A stretch of 36,810 bases of DNA from Planctomycetia bacterium (GCA_005808665.1 SYLG01000037.1:1-36810), one strand, 5' to 3'. Shown: positions 7,630-15,820, counted from the stretch's first letter. Numbers and translations are program-made. Notes: generated by a model from the letters alone, not told the origin.

Positions 7630-9276
7630 ATGTCTTCACCCGAATCCAACGGTTTTCAAAGGCGCATTGGCCTTTTTGATGCCACCATGCTGGTTTCCGG
7701 GACAATGATTGGTTCGGGAATCTTTATTGTCGCTTCGGATATGGCAAGGGATGTTGGGTCTGCGGGCTGGCTTTTGGGTTTGTGGATTGTTACCGGGATA
7801 ATGACCCTTTTAGGTGCCTTAAGCTATGCCGAATTGGCCTCCATGATGCCCCATGCCGGTGGACAATATGTCTACCTCAAGGAAGCGTATGGCTCGCTTT
7901 GGGGTTTCCTTTATGGGTGGTCGGCATTTCTGGTGATCCAATGCGGGTCGATTGCTGCCGTGGCGGTTGCTTTTGCCAAGTTTTTAGGGGTCCTATGGCC
8001 CAGGTTGGGAACGGGCCCGGATGCGGCCCTTTTCACCATTACCGGGCTTGATTGGAAGGTTGGTTTACCCCTGCCCTGGTTAAGGGAACCCTTGATCATC
8101 TTTGAACGCTCCGAGTTTATGATTACTGCGGGCCAGCTAGTGGCGGTTGGGATTGTTATCCTTTTGACCTTGGTGAATTGTCGGGGCGTCAAAGAGGGCA
8201 AGACGATCCAGAATTTATTCACCGTCGCCAAGATTGGTGCCCTTTTGGCAATGATTTTGGTGGGTGTTTTTTTGGCCAACAAACCTGAGGTGGCCTGGAA
8301 CAATTGGAATGGCGCCTGGGACTTTTTTTCCCAATCCAACCCTCCCGGGAAGGGAAGCCGGTTTTTATCCATCCAGGCTCTCACCGGAGCCCCAGAGTTT
8401 TTGGTTATGCTCATGGTTGCCGGTGGGGCAATGGTGGGATCTCTCTTTTCGACAGATGCCTGGAACAATGTCACTTTTTCGTCCGCAGAAGTCAAAAACC
8501 CGGCCCGAACGGTACCTCGCAGTTTGATTTTTGGCACTTTGTTGGTTACCACGCTTTACCTCCTTGCAAACCTTACTTATTTGATGGTTCTGCCGGTTCA
8601 GGGGGATGAAGCGCTTGCCGGCATGTTGAAATCGATCCCAAGCGAGGACTTGACCCTGGCTGCCAATTATCCCAATTCCACTCAATTGCTAGGGATTTCC
8701 CAGGCCAAGGATGACCGGGTGGGAACAGCAGTGCTGCAAGCTGCATCCCCAAAACTGGGGGTTCCCCTGATGGCAATCGCCATTATGGTTTCAACTTTTG
8801 GTTGTTTGAACGGGATGATCCTCCTTGGAGCCAGGCTTTACTACGCCATGGCCCAGGATGGACTTTTTTTCAAACGGGTTGGGGAGCTTAATAAAAGCGG
8901 TGTGCCTCAAGCCGGGCTCATTTGCCAAGGAATTTGGGCCATTCTGTTGATTTTTTCGGGAACCTACTCCGAGTTACTTGATTATGTCATATTTGTTGCG
9001 CTTTTGTTTTACTTTATGACGGTACTTGGGCTATTTGTGCTTCGGGTTCGCCGTCCCAAGGCGGAGCGGCCTTTCCGGGTGCCGGGCTATCCCATATTGC
9101 CTGCTTTGTACATGGTCCTTTGCTTCCTGGTAATGGGTGACCTTCTCATTGTTCGTCCGGAATATACATGGCCAGGGTTGCTTATCGTCCTCACTGGTGT
9201 CCCTGTGTATTGCGTTTGGCGGGTCCTTGGGAAATGTCCCAAATCGGGGACTTCCGCCAAACCCTTGGTGGAATAG
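7630..9276 (+). CDS. APC-family amino-acid permease (LAT/SteT-like)
   Basis: This is a 548-residue membrane transporter, the second of two adjacent APC permeases. The helix-1 unwound motif SGTMIGSGIFIVASDMARDV near residues 22-41 and ALSYAELASMMPHAGGQYVY resemble the L-type / serine-threonine exchanger branch, unlike the CAT-like neighbour. About 12 membrane segments are visible. A loop of about 50 residues (roughly 335-380, SIPSEDLTLAANYPNSTQLL onward) lies before a conserved helix ending YYAMAQDGLFFKRVGELNKS. It starts 6 bases after the upstream permease stop, implying one transcript and perhaps complementary substrates. Family membership is secure; substrate and direction of exchange are not. 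Confidence 0.88.
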   Translation: MSSPESNGFQRRIGLFDATMLVSGTMIGSGIFIVASDMARDVGSAGWLLGLWIVTGIMTLLGALSYAELASMMPHAGGQYVYLKEAYGSLWGFLYGWSAFLVIQCGSIAAVAVAFAKFLGVLWPRLGTGPDAALFTITGLDWKVGLPLPWLREPLIIFERSEFMITAGQLVAVGIVILLTLVNCRGVKEGKTIQNLFTVAKIGALLAMILVGVFLANKPEVAWNNWNGAWDFFSQSNPPGKGSRFLSIQALTGAPEFLVMLMVAGGAMVGSLFSTDAWNNVTFSSAEVKNPARTVPRSLIFGTLLVTTLYLLANLTYLMVLPVQGDEALAGMLKSIPSEDLTLAANYPNSTQLLGISQAKDDRVGTAVLQAASPKLGVPLMAIAIMVSTFGCLNGMILLGARLYYAMAQDGLFFKRVGELNKSGVPQAGLICQGIWAILLIFSGTYSELLDYVIFVALLFYFMTVLGLFVLRVRRPKAERPFRVPGYPILPALYMVLCFLVMGDLLIVRPEYTWPGLLIVLTGVPVYCVWRVLGKCPKSGTSAKPLVE

Positions 9277-9396
9277 GCCGTTACGGCCCCAAAAAAGTTA
9301 GCATTTGATTGCGGGTTTGAGGGTGGCCTTTGGGCTTGACCCCTTTGACGAAATTGTTATCCTCCACCCTCGTGTTTGGATCCAAAAGGGGGAATG

Positions 9397-9789
9397 ATGC
9401 CGGATCAGGAAACGACGGTTGGGGAGCTTCGGGCCAGATGGAGCAAATTTGTATCAGACCGGGATTGGAATCGATTTCACACGGCAAAGAATCTTTCCAT
9501 GGCCATTGCCGCAGAAGCGGCAGAGCTGGTGGAATTGTTTCTTTGGGTGGAGGGTCCAGAGTCCACCACAATGGCCAAGGGGGAATTTCTAACTGCTACC
9601 CAGGATGAAGTGGCTGATGTTGCCGGAGCCCTTTTGGCGTTTTGCAACGCCATGGACATAGATTTAAGCGATGCCATAGCCAAAAAAATGGCAAAAAACG
9701 AGCTGAAATACCCCGTGGAGGTAATGCGGGGAAAGTGGAGGCAAAGCCCGAATAAGGGTTGTGGGGAGCCGGTATCCGGGGGCCCGTAG
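9397..9789 (+). CDS. MazG-like nucleotide pyrophosphohydrolase
   Basis: This protein of about 130 residues belongs to the all-alpha NTP pyrophosphatase fold, closest by eye to the dCTPase/RS21-C6 (YpjD-like) group, which hydrolyses (deoxy)nucleoside triphosphates to monophosphate and pyrophosphate. The metal-binding EAAEL...E motif is in MAIAAEAAELVELFLWVEG, and the second acidic helix is DEVADVAGALLAF. DWNRFHTAKNL at the N-terminus and KYPVEVMRGKW at the C-terminus are also typical. Tandem ATGs at 9394 and 9397 follow a GGGGG run, and either could be the start. The last 18 or so residues (NKGCGEPVSGGP) are beyond the family core. A likely role is nucleotide-pool cleaning. It lies downstream of the permeases after a 120-base gap. 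Confidence 0.85.
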   Translation: MPDQETTVGELRARWSKFVSDRDWNRFHTAKNLSMAIAAEAAELVELFLWVEGPESTTMAKGEFLTATQDEVADVAGALLAFCNAMDIDLSDAIAKKMAKNELKYPVEVMRGKWRQSPNKGCGEPVSGGP

Positions 9790-9795
9790 TTGGGG

Positions 9796-9811
9796 TCGGT
9801 ATAATCGGTAT
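9796..9811. repeat. Intergenic TCGGYATAATCGGYAT repeat, copy 1
   Basis: The 16-base word TCGGTATAATCGGTAT lies just after the MazG-like gene. A second copy, with C in place of T at both Y positions, is at 10553-10568 after the rimI terminator. Each copy is itself an imperfect double of TCGGYATAA. Confidence 0.7.
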
Positions 9812-9957
9812 TTTCGTCAAGATCGCTCAAGCGAAAAGCCTTTTAAGCCGATATTTTTTAGGGGGGATCTGTCCTGTCAGAATCCAAAACCCATTGGAGC
9901 ACCCGCCAGGGAAGGCAGGTGCGAAGGCAAATCGCCTTCACGGTTGGGGGAGCCGGA

Positions 9958-10482
9958 ATGGAATCCAGAAGCAAAGAACAAATCAAACTGCACATCCGCT
10001 GGATGATCCGGCGGGATATGCCAGAGGTCGTAGCCATTGAGTCAGGGTGCTTTGATCACCCATGGACGGAGGAAGATTTTCTCCAGGCTCTAAGGCAGAG
10101 AAACTGCATTGGCATGATTTCCGAACACGAAGAACGGGTTATTGGGTTTATGATTTATGAGCTCCACCGATCCAGGCTCCACCTTCTCAACTTTGGTGTG
10201 AGCCAGGAATTCCGTCGAATCGGAGTTGGCCGTCAGATGGTGAATAAACTCGTCGCCAAACTTTCCCATCATCGTCGCACCCGGGTAACCTCCGCAGTGC
10301 GGGAAGGCAATCTGGCCGCCCAGATGTTTTTTCGCAGCCAAAACTTTTTGGCAACCAAGGTCCTGCGTGGATTCTACGGGGACAACGGCGAAGATGCCTA
10401 TTTCATGCAATTTCACCTGCCGGGAATGGTGCACGATAATATTGAAGTTACCGAAGATGCCGCCGTAGGCATGGAAGAATAA
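9958..10482 (+). CDS. rimI: RimI-like GNAT N-acetyltransferase
   Basis: This 174-residue acetyl-CoA-dependent acetyltransferase closely resembles RimI, which acetylates the N-terminal alanine of ribosomal protein S18. The start at 9958 is chosen because GGGGGAG precedes it at good spacing; the frame is open further upstream. The RimI-type opening is visible (AIESGCFDHPWTEEDFLQAL), followed by the VIGFMIYEL beta-strand. The acetyl-CoA pyrophosphate loop (FRRIGVGRQMV, the R-x-x-G-x-G/A pattern) is at about residues 87-97. Then comes the VREGNLAAQMFFRSQNF region with the conserved Asn and Phe, ending in LRGFYGDNGEDAYFM. A strong terminator follows 37 bases after the stop. RimI itself is likely; another GNAT of the same subgroup cannot be excluded. 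Confidence 0.82.
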   Translation: MESRSKEQIKLHIRWMIRRDMPEVVAIESGCFDHPWTEEDFLQALRQRNCIGMISEHEERVIGFMIYELHRSRLHLLNFGVSQEFRRIGVGRQMVNKLVAKLSHHRRTRVTSAVREGNLAAQMFFRSQNFLATKVLRGFYGDNGEDAYFMQFHLPGMVHDNIEVTEDAAVGMEE

Positions 10483-10518
10483 CCAATGCCACAATGCTGG
10501 TGGAGGCTTTGAAACCGT

Positions 10519-10546
10519 AAAACCGCACCATGGGTGCGGTTTTTTT
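10519..10546 (+). terminator. Intrinsic terminator after rimI
   Basis: A GC-rich stem (AACCGCACC at 10521-10529 pairing with GGTGCGGTT at 10533-10541) with a 3-base loop is followed by a run of T residues to 10546. The stem can be extended by two A-T pairs. The opposite strand also has four Ts after the stem, so weak bidirectional action is possible. It ends the rimI transcript. Confidence 0.9.
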
Positions 10547-10552
10547 GCCAAA

Positions 10553-10568
10553 TCGGCATAATCGGCAT
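10553..10568. repeat. Intergenic TCGGYATAATCGGYAT repeat, copy 2
   Basis: TCGGCATAATCGGCAT lies directly after the rimI terminator. It matches the copy at 9796-9811 at 14 of 16 bases, the differences being C for T at the same position of each half. The two copies bracket rimI. Confidence 0.7.
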
Positions 10569-10676
10569 AATCCCAACCGGTTTGTTTTCGCTTTTTGTTC
10601 TTTTTTCCGGCAAACAACGGCGAGATATTTCTCACTTTGGGCTATCATGAGAAGGTAGCCTTAAGGGAGTTTTCTC

Positions 10677-11270
10677 ATGATTCATTACCAATACCATCGT
10701 ATGCTTTCGGGTTTGTTGCTTGGGGCCATGTCCATTTCTGGCCTTGGTGCGGCCGATTCCAAAGAAGGGGTAGCATCCCCTGGAGCAAATCCCCCGGCCA
10801 CTCCATTGATACAGACGACATCCTTGGCACCAATGCTGGAATCCGTCCAAAAACAACTCGCCGACATCCAGATTTCGTTGCAATCCCTGAAGGCTCAGGA
10901 TAGCGAGGTTCGGCTTCGGAAGCTCGAAGCGGACCTTGCCCTGGTTCGGGGTCAACTTACCAGGATTGAATCCTCCCTAAAACCGGTCAAGGGAGAATCC
11001 CGCACCTCCTTTTCCATTAGTCCAGGGACGGTTTCCCCTCCCCAAACCGGGACGATTCGGCTTAGTAATACTAGTGCCTACTATGCCTCGGTTTCCTTGG
11101 GTGGTTTGATTTACCGGATTGCTCCAGGGCAAGTTTTGCCCATTCCGGGTCAGCCCGTTGGCGATTTCAAATATGATGTCAAGGCCGATGGTTTTGGCTT
11201 GATCCAACCCGTTACTCAACGCACCCTGGGTAAAGACGAGGTATTCACCATTTTCATTTACCCTCGCTAA
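10677..11270 (+). CDS. Secreted coiled-coil protein of unknown function
   Basis: This is a 197-residue protein. A signal peptide spans about residues 1-25 (hydrophobic MLSGLLLGAMSISGLGA, likely cleavage near GAADS). A Pro/Ala/Thr-rich linker follows, then a heptad-like coiled coil at about residues 52-105 (LESVQKQLADIQISLQSLKA, then LRKLEADLALVRGQLTRIES). The C-terminal beta-rich domain of about 85 residues (GTIRLSNTSAYYASVSLGG and later FTIFIYPR) has no motif I recognise. The start has a good ribosome-binding site (AAGGGAG). It lies after the rimI terminator and 8 bases before cytidylate kinase, so it may share a transcript with cmk and plsC. Export and coiled coil are reasonably clear; the role is unknown. 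Confidence 0.75.
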   Translation: MIHYQYHRMLSGLLLGAMSISGLGAADSKEGVASPGANPPATPLIQTTSLAPMLESVQKQLADIQISLQSLKAQDSEVRLRKLEADLALVRGQLTRIESSLKPVKGESRTSFSISPGTVSPPQTGTIRLSNTSAYYASVSLGGLIYRIAPGQVLPIPGQPVGDFKYDVKADGFGLIQPVTQRTLGKDEVFTIFIYPR

Positions 11271-11278
11271 AAACGATC

Positions 11279-11938
11279 ATGATTGTGACAATTGACGGCC
11301 CTGCCGGGGCCGGGAAAAGTACGGTAGCCAAGATGCTTGCCGGGCGTCTTGGCTTTGAGTTTTTGGACACCGGCGCCATGTACCGAACCGTGGCGTTGGA
11401 GTTACTCCGTTTGGGTGGAATCGGCCAGGCGGCTGGCTTGGATCAATGGATTGATGGTTTGGAAATGGTTTTTGAGCCGGGAAGGGCATGGCTTCGTGGA
11501 GAAGAGGTTACCAGGGAAATCCGGTCATCCGGGGTAACCGCTTTGGTTTCCACGGTAGCGGAGCATGGACAGGTACGCAGGCGGTTGGTTGGGATCCAAA
11601 AGGCATATGGAAAAGGTCGGTCCCTTGTCACCGAAGGGAGGGATCAGGGAACTGCCGTTTTTCCATTTGCCTTTTGCAAGTTTTTTTTGATTGCCGATGT
11701 GAATGAACGGGCCTTGAGGCGATTTCGGGAGCTGGAAATGCAAGGGGTTGCAGTCAACCTTGACGAGTTGGCTCATCAAATCACGGAACGCGATCGGCGC
11801 GATGCCACGCGGGAAATCGGCCCAATGGTTGCCGCCCAGGATGCAATCCTTATCGATTCCACCGGACATTCCATTGTTCAGGTTGTAGATACCCTCGAAA
11901 ATCATGTTAATCTTCGCAGGGCCCATGTTCATGATTGA
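11279..11938 (+). CDS. cmk: Cytidylate kinase
   Basis: This 219-residue protein phosphorylates CMP and dCMP to the diphosphates in pyrimidine nucleotide metabolism, in the cytoplasm. The N-terminal P-loop IDGPAGAGKST is at about residues 5-15. It is followed by the Cmk signature FLDTGAMYRTVAL (residues 28-40), which binds the nucleotide base, and by TEGRDQGTAVFPFA, the counterpart of the family's EGRDIGTVVFP. The C-terminal lid RDRRDATREIGPM and the final IDSTGHSIVQVVDTL are also typical. Length is normal. It overlaps the plsC-like gene by 8 bases, a common cmk-plsC arrangement, and probably shares a transcript with the coiled-coil gene upstream. Confidence 0.95.
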   Translation: MIVTIDGPAGAGKSTVAKMLAGRLGFEFLDTGAMYRTVALELLRLGGIGQAAGLDQWIDGLEMVFEPGRAWLRGEEVTREIRSSGVTALVSTVAEHGQVRRRLVGIQKAYGKGRSLVTEGRDQGTAVFPFAFCKFFLIADVNERALRRFRELEMQGVAVNLDELAHQITERDRRDATREIGPMVAAQDAILIDSTGHSIVQVVDTLENHVNLRRAHVHD

Positions 11939-12692
11939 AAAAACCACGAACAATCCAAGCGGCAAGGGAGAAGAAGCACGGTCTGGTTGGTTTTTGTATG
12001 AACTGGCTTATTTGATCTGTTTTCCGTTGTACCGGGCACTTTGGAGTTTGCGTGTGCGGGGTACCTCCAATGTCCCCGCTACGGGACCAGTTTTGATTTT
12101 AGCCAACCACCAAAGTTACCTCGATCCGCTCGGGGTTGGGGTAGCTGTCCGAAGACATATGGGATTCATGGCCAAGCAACCATTGTTTGAAAAAAAAGCA
12201 TTGGCATGGATTATACGCAGATTGGGTGCCGTCCCGGTGGATAATGAGGGGACGGGAATTGATGGAATCAAATCGGTAATTAGGATGCTCGACAGGGGTA
12301 GGGCTGTCCTGGTTTTCCCTGAGGGCGAACGAACGATGGGGGGCCAAATGCAGCGATTCGAACCTGGTATTACCACCCTGATTCGCAAAAAAAAACCAAA
12401 AGTCCTGACTCTTGGAATTGCAGGGGCTCATGCAGCATGGCCCAAAAAAGGAAAATTGAAATTTAGCTTTCCGTTATGTTCCCCAAACGAGGCAGCTATG
12501 GCAATCTGCATTGGCAAACCCATTTCAGGAGATTTCCTTGCAGGGATGGAAAGGGAAGAAATGTTGCGGTTTTTGTTTGATCAGGTGGCGGAACAACAAT
12601 GGGCGGCGGAAAAACTGAGGCGGAGCCATCGCTATCTTACGGGAGAGTTGCTTTTGCCCCCTGCCCGCCCGACCTGGCCTGAAATAGGGTGA
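11931..12692 (+). CDS. plsC: 1-acyl-sn-glycerol-3-phosphate acyltransferase (PlsC family)
   Basis: This protein of about 253 residues transfers an acyl group to lysophosphatidate at the membrane in phospholipid synthesis. The catalytic HX4D motif is in NHQSYLDP (His about residue 60, Asp about 65). The glycerol-phosphate binding motif FPEGER is near residue 135, and the final substrate-binding block is around KPKVLTLGIAGAH. A hydrophobic segment near residues 20-37 (FLYELAYLICFPLYRALWSL) fits a membrane anchor. Starts at 11904, 11925 and 11931 are possible. I prefer 11931, which has AGGG at 9-base spacing and overlaps the end of cmk. Acceptor specificity is not readable, so the gene name rests on family membership. 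Confidence 0.87.
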   Translation: MIEKTTNNPSGKGEEARSGWFLYELAYLICFPLYRALWSLRVRGTSNVPATGPVLILANHQSYLDPLGVGVAVRRHMGFMAKQPLFEKKALAWIIRRLGAVPVDNEGTGIDGIKSVIRMLDRGRAVLVFPEGERTMGGQMQRFEPGITTLIRKKKPKVLTLGIAGAHAAWPKKGKLKFSFPLCSPNEAAMAICIGKPISGDFLAGMEREEMLRFLFDQVAEQQWAAEKLRRSHRYLTGELLLPPARPTWPEIG

Positions 12693-12987
12693 GGGGAGAC
12701 TCTAATCATTCCGTTAAGGTTTGGATAGGACCTGAACTTTGGTGTCCCTTTTTCCCTGACCACCCAAACAGGTAAGGGAGGAAAAAAAAGTAGGGTTCGC
12801 CGGGCCCAAAATTGCAACCCAACCCATGGTCCTTTTTTCCTTTTTTGAAAAACCGGTAATCTGAGTCCTTTTTCCTGTCTTTCAAGGATCCAGGTTCTAG
12901 GTTCTCCATGGGTGTTTTCAATATCCCATTGCATACAACCGTCCCAGGTCATGCAATCGTTCCAAGTGAACCCAAGGAGCAATTCCA

Positions 12988-14286
12988 ATGAATCCATGGA
13001 AATCCCTTCTCAGTTGTTTGGTTTTTTCAGCGTTTGGCGCTGCCTCGATGGCCTTTCCCGGAAACGATCACAGTGCGGTAAAACCCGTCCCCCGCGATGC
13101 CAATTGGACCAATCGGCATGAGAAGTTTGTTGAAATCGCCAAGCGTGGCGGTGTGGATGTCCTGTTTTTAGGGGACTCCATAACGGATGCTTGGGGTGGC
13201 GAGGGGCACGGGCAAAATAGCCCTGGCAGTAAATTGTTTGCGGAAAAGTTTGTCCCGCTTAAGGCAGCAAATTTCGGGATCGGCGGCGATCGGACCCAAC
13301 ACATCCTTTGGCGCCTCCAAAACGGCGAATTGCAAGGTATTAACCCCAAAGTTGTCATGCTGATGATCGGAACCAACAATAGTAACGGCAAGGATAACAC
13401 CTCTTCCGAAATTTCCGATGGGGTCAAAGCTATTGTGGGCGAGATTCAAAAACAATCGCCAAGCACAAAGGTTCTTCTTTTAGCCATTTTTCCACGGGCT
13501 ACCGGTAGGGATTTGGATTTGCAAAAAATCCAAACGGAAAAAATCAATCAGGTTAACGAGGCGATTGCCAAGCTAAATGATGGCAAAAAAGTAAAGTTTT
13601 TAGACATAAACAAGAACTTTTTTGACGCGGATGGTTCGATTCCAAGGGACTTAATGCCTGACCAGCTCCACCTTTCTCCCAAGGGATATTCCCTTTGGGC
13701 AACTGCCGTGGAAACCGAAATCAAAACCCTGCTTCAAGATCAACCGGTTGTAACCATCGGGTCCAGGAAAAAATTTGATCCCCCTGCTGCGGTTACCCGC
13801 GTCAAGGAAAAGGCTGAAAATCTGGTAAACCGGGCAAAAGAGAAAGTGGATGCCCCCGCTGCGGTTACCCGCGTCAAGGAAAAGGCTGAAAACCTGGTAA
13901 CCCGGGCGAAAGAGAAAGTGGATGCCCCTGCTGCAGTTACCCGCGTCAAGGAAAAGGCTGAAAACCTGGTAAACCGGGCAAAAGAGAAAGTGGATCCCCC
14001 CGCTGCGGTTACCTGCGTCAAGGAAAAGGCTGAAAACCTGGTAAACCGGGCAAAAGAGAAAGTGGATCCCCCCGCTGCGGTTACCCGCGTCAAGGAAAAG
14101 GCTGAAAACCTGGTAAACCGGGCTAAGGAGAAATCCGAGCCAATCGTTGATCGTGCCAAGGAGAAAACGGAAGGATTATTCTCCCGTGTAAAGGAAAAGG
14201 TCGGTTCTGTTTTGGCACCGGAAGGTCGAAAAAAAGTATTTGAAAATGGCCGCCTTCGAGGGCGATTAGGCATTTTGAAGGACTAA
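12988..14286 (+). CDS. Secreted SGNH/GDSL hydrolase with repeat tail
   Basis: This 432-residue protein has a signal peptide (about 1-22). An SGNH hydrolase domain follows at about 40-250 and resembles PAF-acetylhydrolase-type esterases. Block I is FLGDSITDAWGG with the nucleophile Ser64, block II is NFGIGGDRTQ (95-104), block III is MLMIGTNNSN (124-133), and block V is MPDQLHLSP with Asp225 and His228. Residues 264-383 are five near-identical 24-residue copies of (D-x-P-A-A-V-T-R-V-K-E-K-A-E-N-L-V-N-R-A-K-E-K-V). They are rich in Lys, Glu and Ala and predicted to be long amphipathic helix, like LEA or apolipoprotein tails. A degenerate partial copy and a basic C-terminus follow. Likely an exported esterase acting on an unknown ester, with the tail binding a polymer, membrane or wall. 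It converges on csrA. Confidence 0.85.
   Translation: MNPWKSLLSCLVFSAFGAASMAFPGNDHSAVKPVPRDANWTNRHEKFVEIAKRGGVDVLFLGDSITDAWGGEGHGQNSPGSKLFAEKFVPLKAANFGIGGDRTQHILWRLQNGELQGINPKVVMLMIGTNNSNGKDNTSSEISDGVKAIVGEIQKQSPSTKVLLLAIFPRATGRDLDLQKIQTEKINQVNEAIAKLNDGKKVKFLDINKNFFDADGSIPRDLMPDQLHLSPKGYSLWATAVETEIKTLLQDQPVVTIGSRKKFDPPAAVTRVKEKAENLVNRAKEKVDAPAAVTRVKEKAENLVTRAKEKVDAPAAVTRVKEKAENLVNRAKEKVDPPAAVTCVKEKAENLVNRAKEKVDPPAAVTRVKEKAENLVNRAKEKSEPIVDRAKEKTEGLFSRVKEKVGSVLAPEGRKKVFENGRLRGRLGILKD
13777..14136 (+). repeat. Five 72-bp tandem repeats in coding sequence
   Basis: Five consecutive in-frame copies of 72 bases encode the 24-residue helical unit of the SGNH protein. Copies differ at only a few bases, for example Pro/Ala at position 2, Asn/Thr near position 18, and one Cys for Arg in copy 4. 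The homogeneity suggests recent expansion or gene conversion. It also explains an open frame on the opposite strand. Confidence 0.95.
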
Positions 14287-14302
14287 AACGGACTTACAAA
14301 AA

Positions 14303-14494
14303 CTAACGCATTTCCGGTTCGGAATTGTCCCGGGCCGGAAGGGCTTTTTGGGCAATTTCGCTGCGGGCGATCGAGACCTCCTTGGGAGCTTCAATTCCCA
14401 ACCGAACTTTGTCGCCCCGGACATCAACCACCGTAATGACAACCTCATCGCCGATGAGGAGTGATTCGTTTATTTTCCTTGTAAGGACCAACAT
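14303..14494 (-). CDS. csrA: Carbon storage regulator CsrA
   Basis: This 63-residue RNA-binding regulator acts as a dimer on GGA-containing hairpins in mRNA leaders to control translation or stability. The whole family core is present: [20 protein letters not shown], then [20 protein letters not shown] with the RNA-contacting Arg of the final strand (VRLGI...APKEV), and [11 protein letters not shown]. Length is normal. It is convergent with the SGNH hydrolase gene, with 16 bases between stops, and is transcribed from the gene-poor 14495-15079 region. In several bacteria CsrA controls flagellar or envelope genes; no target can be named here. Confidence 0.95.
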   Translation of the reverse strand: MLVLTRKINESLLIGDEVVITVVDVRGDKVRLGIEAPKEVSIARSEIAQKALPARDNSEPEMR

Positions 14495-14575
14495 GAGGTT
14501 CCATCCCTAGTTTAAACAATTGCGGTTGGTTGACCTTTGGAAATGCCTTCGTTCCCGACAAGTTTTCAATTTCCA

Positions 14576-14604
14576 TTGTTCGCCCACCTCCCCCCATTTG
14601 TCAA
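14576..14604 (-). promoter_or_regulatory. Possible sigma-70-type promoter for csrA
   Basis: On the minus strand a perfect TTGACA (14604-14599) is followed after 17-18 bases by a weak -10 candidate (AACAAT, 4 of 6 consensus positions). It lies about 80 bases upstream of the csrA ATG. This is suggestive only. Confidence 0.35.
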
Positions 14605-15079
14605 CCCTCTAAAATCGTTCCAAACAGATTTTTTTACTAGAATACCTATGAATCCAAACTTCTTCTGACTTGGTCCCAAATCGCCTAACACATTATAAAA
14701 AAATAACTTACGATGCTTTGCTTCCCTTGGATTGCATGCTTTTTTTCAATCAAGCTAAAGTAATTGGGTTCTGGGAAAAAACTTTTTTGAACCAATAATT
14801 CCTTGGTTTGGCAGATTTCCATTTTCAAAAGGCAGGCAACCCCTTTCCCTTACCATTGGTTCCATTGGAAAAGCCATGGTGAAACCGAGGGCTTGAATTC
14901 AAAAAAAACAATTCTGGACCCACTTGGACTGGAACATTGGCAAAGTTTGGCAATGTCTCCCTGCAGATTTGATTCATTTTCAAATATTTAGATATTATTA
15001 GATATAAAAACAGATCCAATTTGCGGTGTAATCTTGCCAACAATATGTATTCCAGGGGGATTGTTTCGCCTTGGATGAT
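14605..15079. other. AT-rich gene-poor region
   Basis: I find no convincing coding frame, RNA gene or repeat in this stretch between csrA and the end of cutC. Short frames on both strands (for example 14803-14991 plus) lack domains and ribosome-binding sites. It probably holds csrA upstream control sequence and the 3' end of the cutC operon transcript. Confidence 0.55.
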
Positions 15080-15820
15080 TCAAAGGTTGGAGAGTGTGCT
15101 TTTCCTGGTTTGGGGGAGAGCGAAATCCATTTCCATTCGTAAAGCCACAAGTGCGGTTTTGTCCAAAAGTTCCAAATGCCCCATCCCATTTTGAGGGTGT
15201 TCGGTCTTTTTTAAACAGGAAGCATGTAGTTCAGTGGCGCCGGTTTCTTTAAGGATATTCGACGCATTGTGGGCACGGATTCCGCCACAGGGCAAAATCC
15301 CAATACGATTGGCGGCCTGGGTTACCAAATCCTTTAACTGCCCAATGGGATCCGCCCTTAAAGCATTTTCTCCACTGGTTAAAATCCTGAGGAAGCCTCG
15401 GTCGGCTAAATCAGTGGTTGCTTCCAATGGATCTATAACAAAGTCAAATGCCCTGTGAAAAACGAGTTTTTTTGTCTCAAGGTGGCGGCCGACCTGATCC
15501 AAAAAATCTTCATCGAGATGGTGGGTTTCGGTTAAGCCCCCCAAAGCAAGGAAATCGGCCCCGGCATCCAGAAAGCTGGTTGCCTGGTCAAGCATTAGGT
15601 CCTTTTCCGAGCGGGTATAGACAAAATGTCCCGGGCGGCAACGGACCAGGACCCCAATGGGGGCATTGGTTTTCCGAAGGGTTTTTAGCATGGATAACTG
15701 GGGGGTGAGGCCCCCCAGTTGAAGGGCGTTGCAAAGTTCCAATCGGTCTGCCCCCCATTCTACCGCCATTGCCCCGGTTTCAGTCGAGGAGACGCAGACT
15801 TCCAAAATGGGCCGAATCAT
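15080..15820 (-). CDS. cutC: CutC-family copper homeostasis protein
   Basis: This 246-residue TIM-barrel protein belongs to the CutC family, named for copper tolerance in Escherichia coli. Its biochemical role is still debated. Family blocks are clear: LEVCVSSTETGAMAVEWGAD, RLELCNALQLGGLTPQLSML at about residues 26-45, VRCRPGHFVYT (about 59-69), DFLALGGLT, FHRAFDFVIDP (His and Asp conserved) and ILTSGENAL. It is the last gene of a three-gene minus-strand operon. Its ATG overlaps the stop of the UnbV-like gene by 4 bases, so translation is probably coupled. Being downstream of a multihaem cytochrome suggests a link with metal or redox physiology, but that is inference. Confidence 0.92.
   Translation of the reverse strand: MIRPILEVCVSSTETGAMAVEWGADRLELCNALQLGGLTPQLSMLKTLRKTNAPIGVLVRCRPGHFVYTRSEKDLMLDQATSFLDAGADFLALGGLTETHHLDEDFLDQVGRHLETKKLVFHRAFDFVIDPLEATTDLADRGFLRILTSGENALRADPIGQLKDLVTQAANRIGILPCGGIRAHNASNILKETGATELHASCLKKTEHPQNGMGHLELLDKTALVALRMEMDFALPQTRKSTLSNL

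Noticed and set aside
9276-9288. Hairpin GGCCG-TTA-CGGCC just after the second permease
   Set aside because: The stem is only 5 bp and no T-run follows, so it does not qualify as a terminator.
12345-12370. tRNA-like GATTCGAACC sequence
   Set aside because: It lies inside the acyltransferase coding sequence and no cloverleaf can be built around it.
13740-14273. 177-codon frame antisense to the SGNH repeat tail
   Set aside because: It exists only because the 72-bp repeats keep the opposite strand open. It has low-complexity repeated residues and no start or ribosome-binding site of its own.
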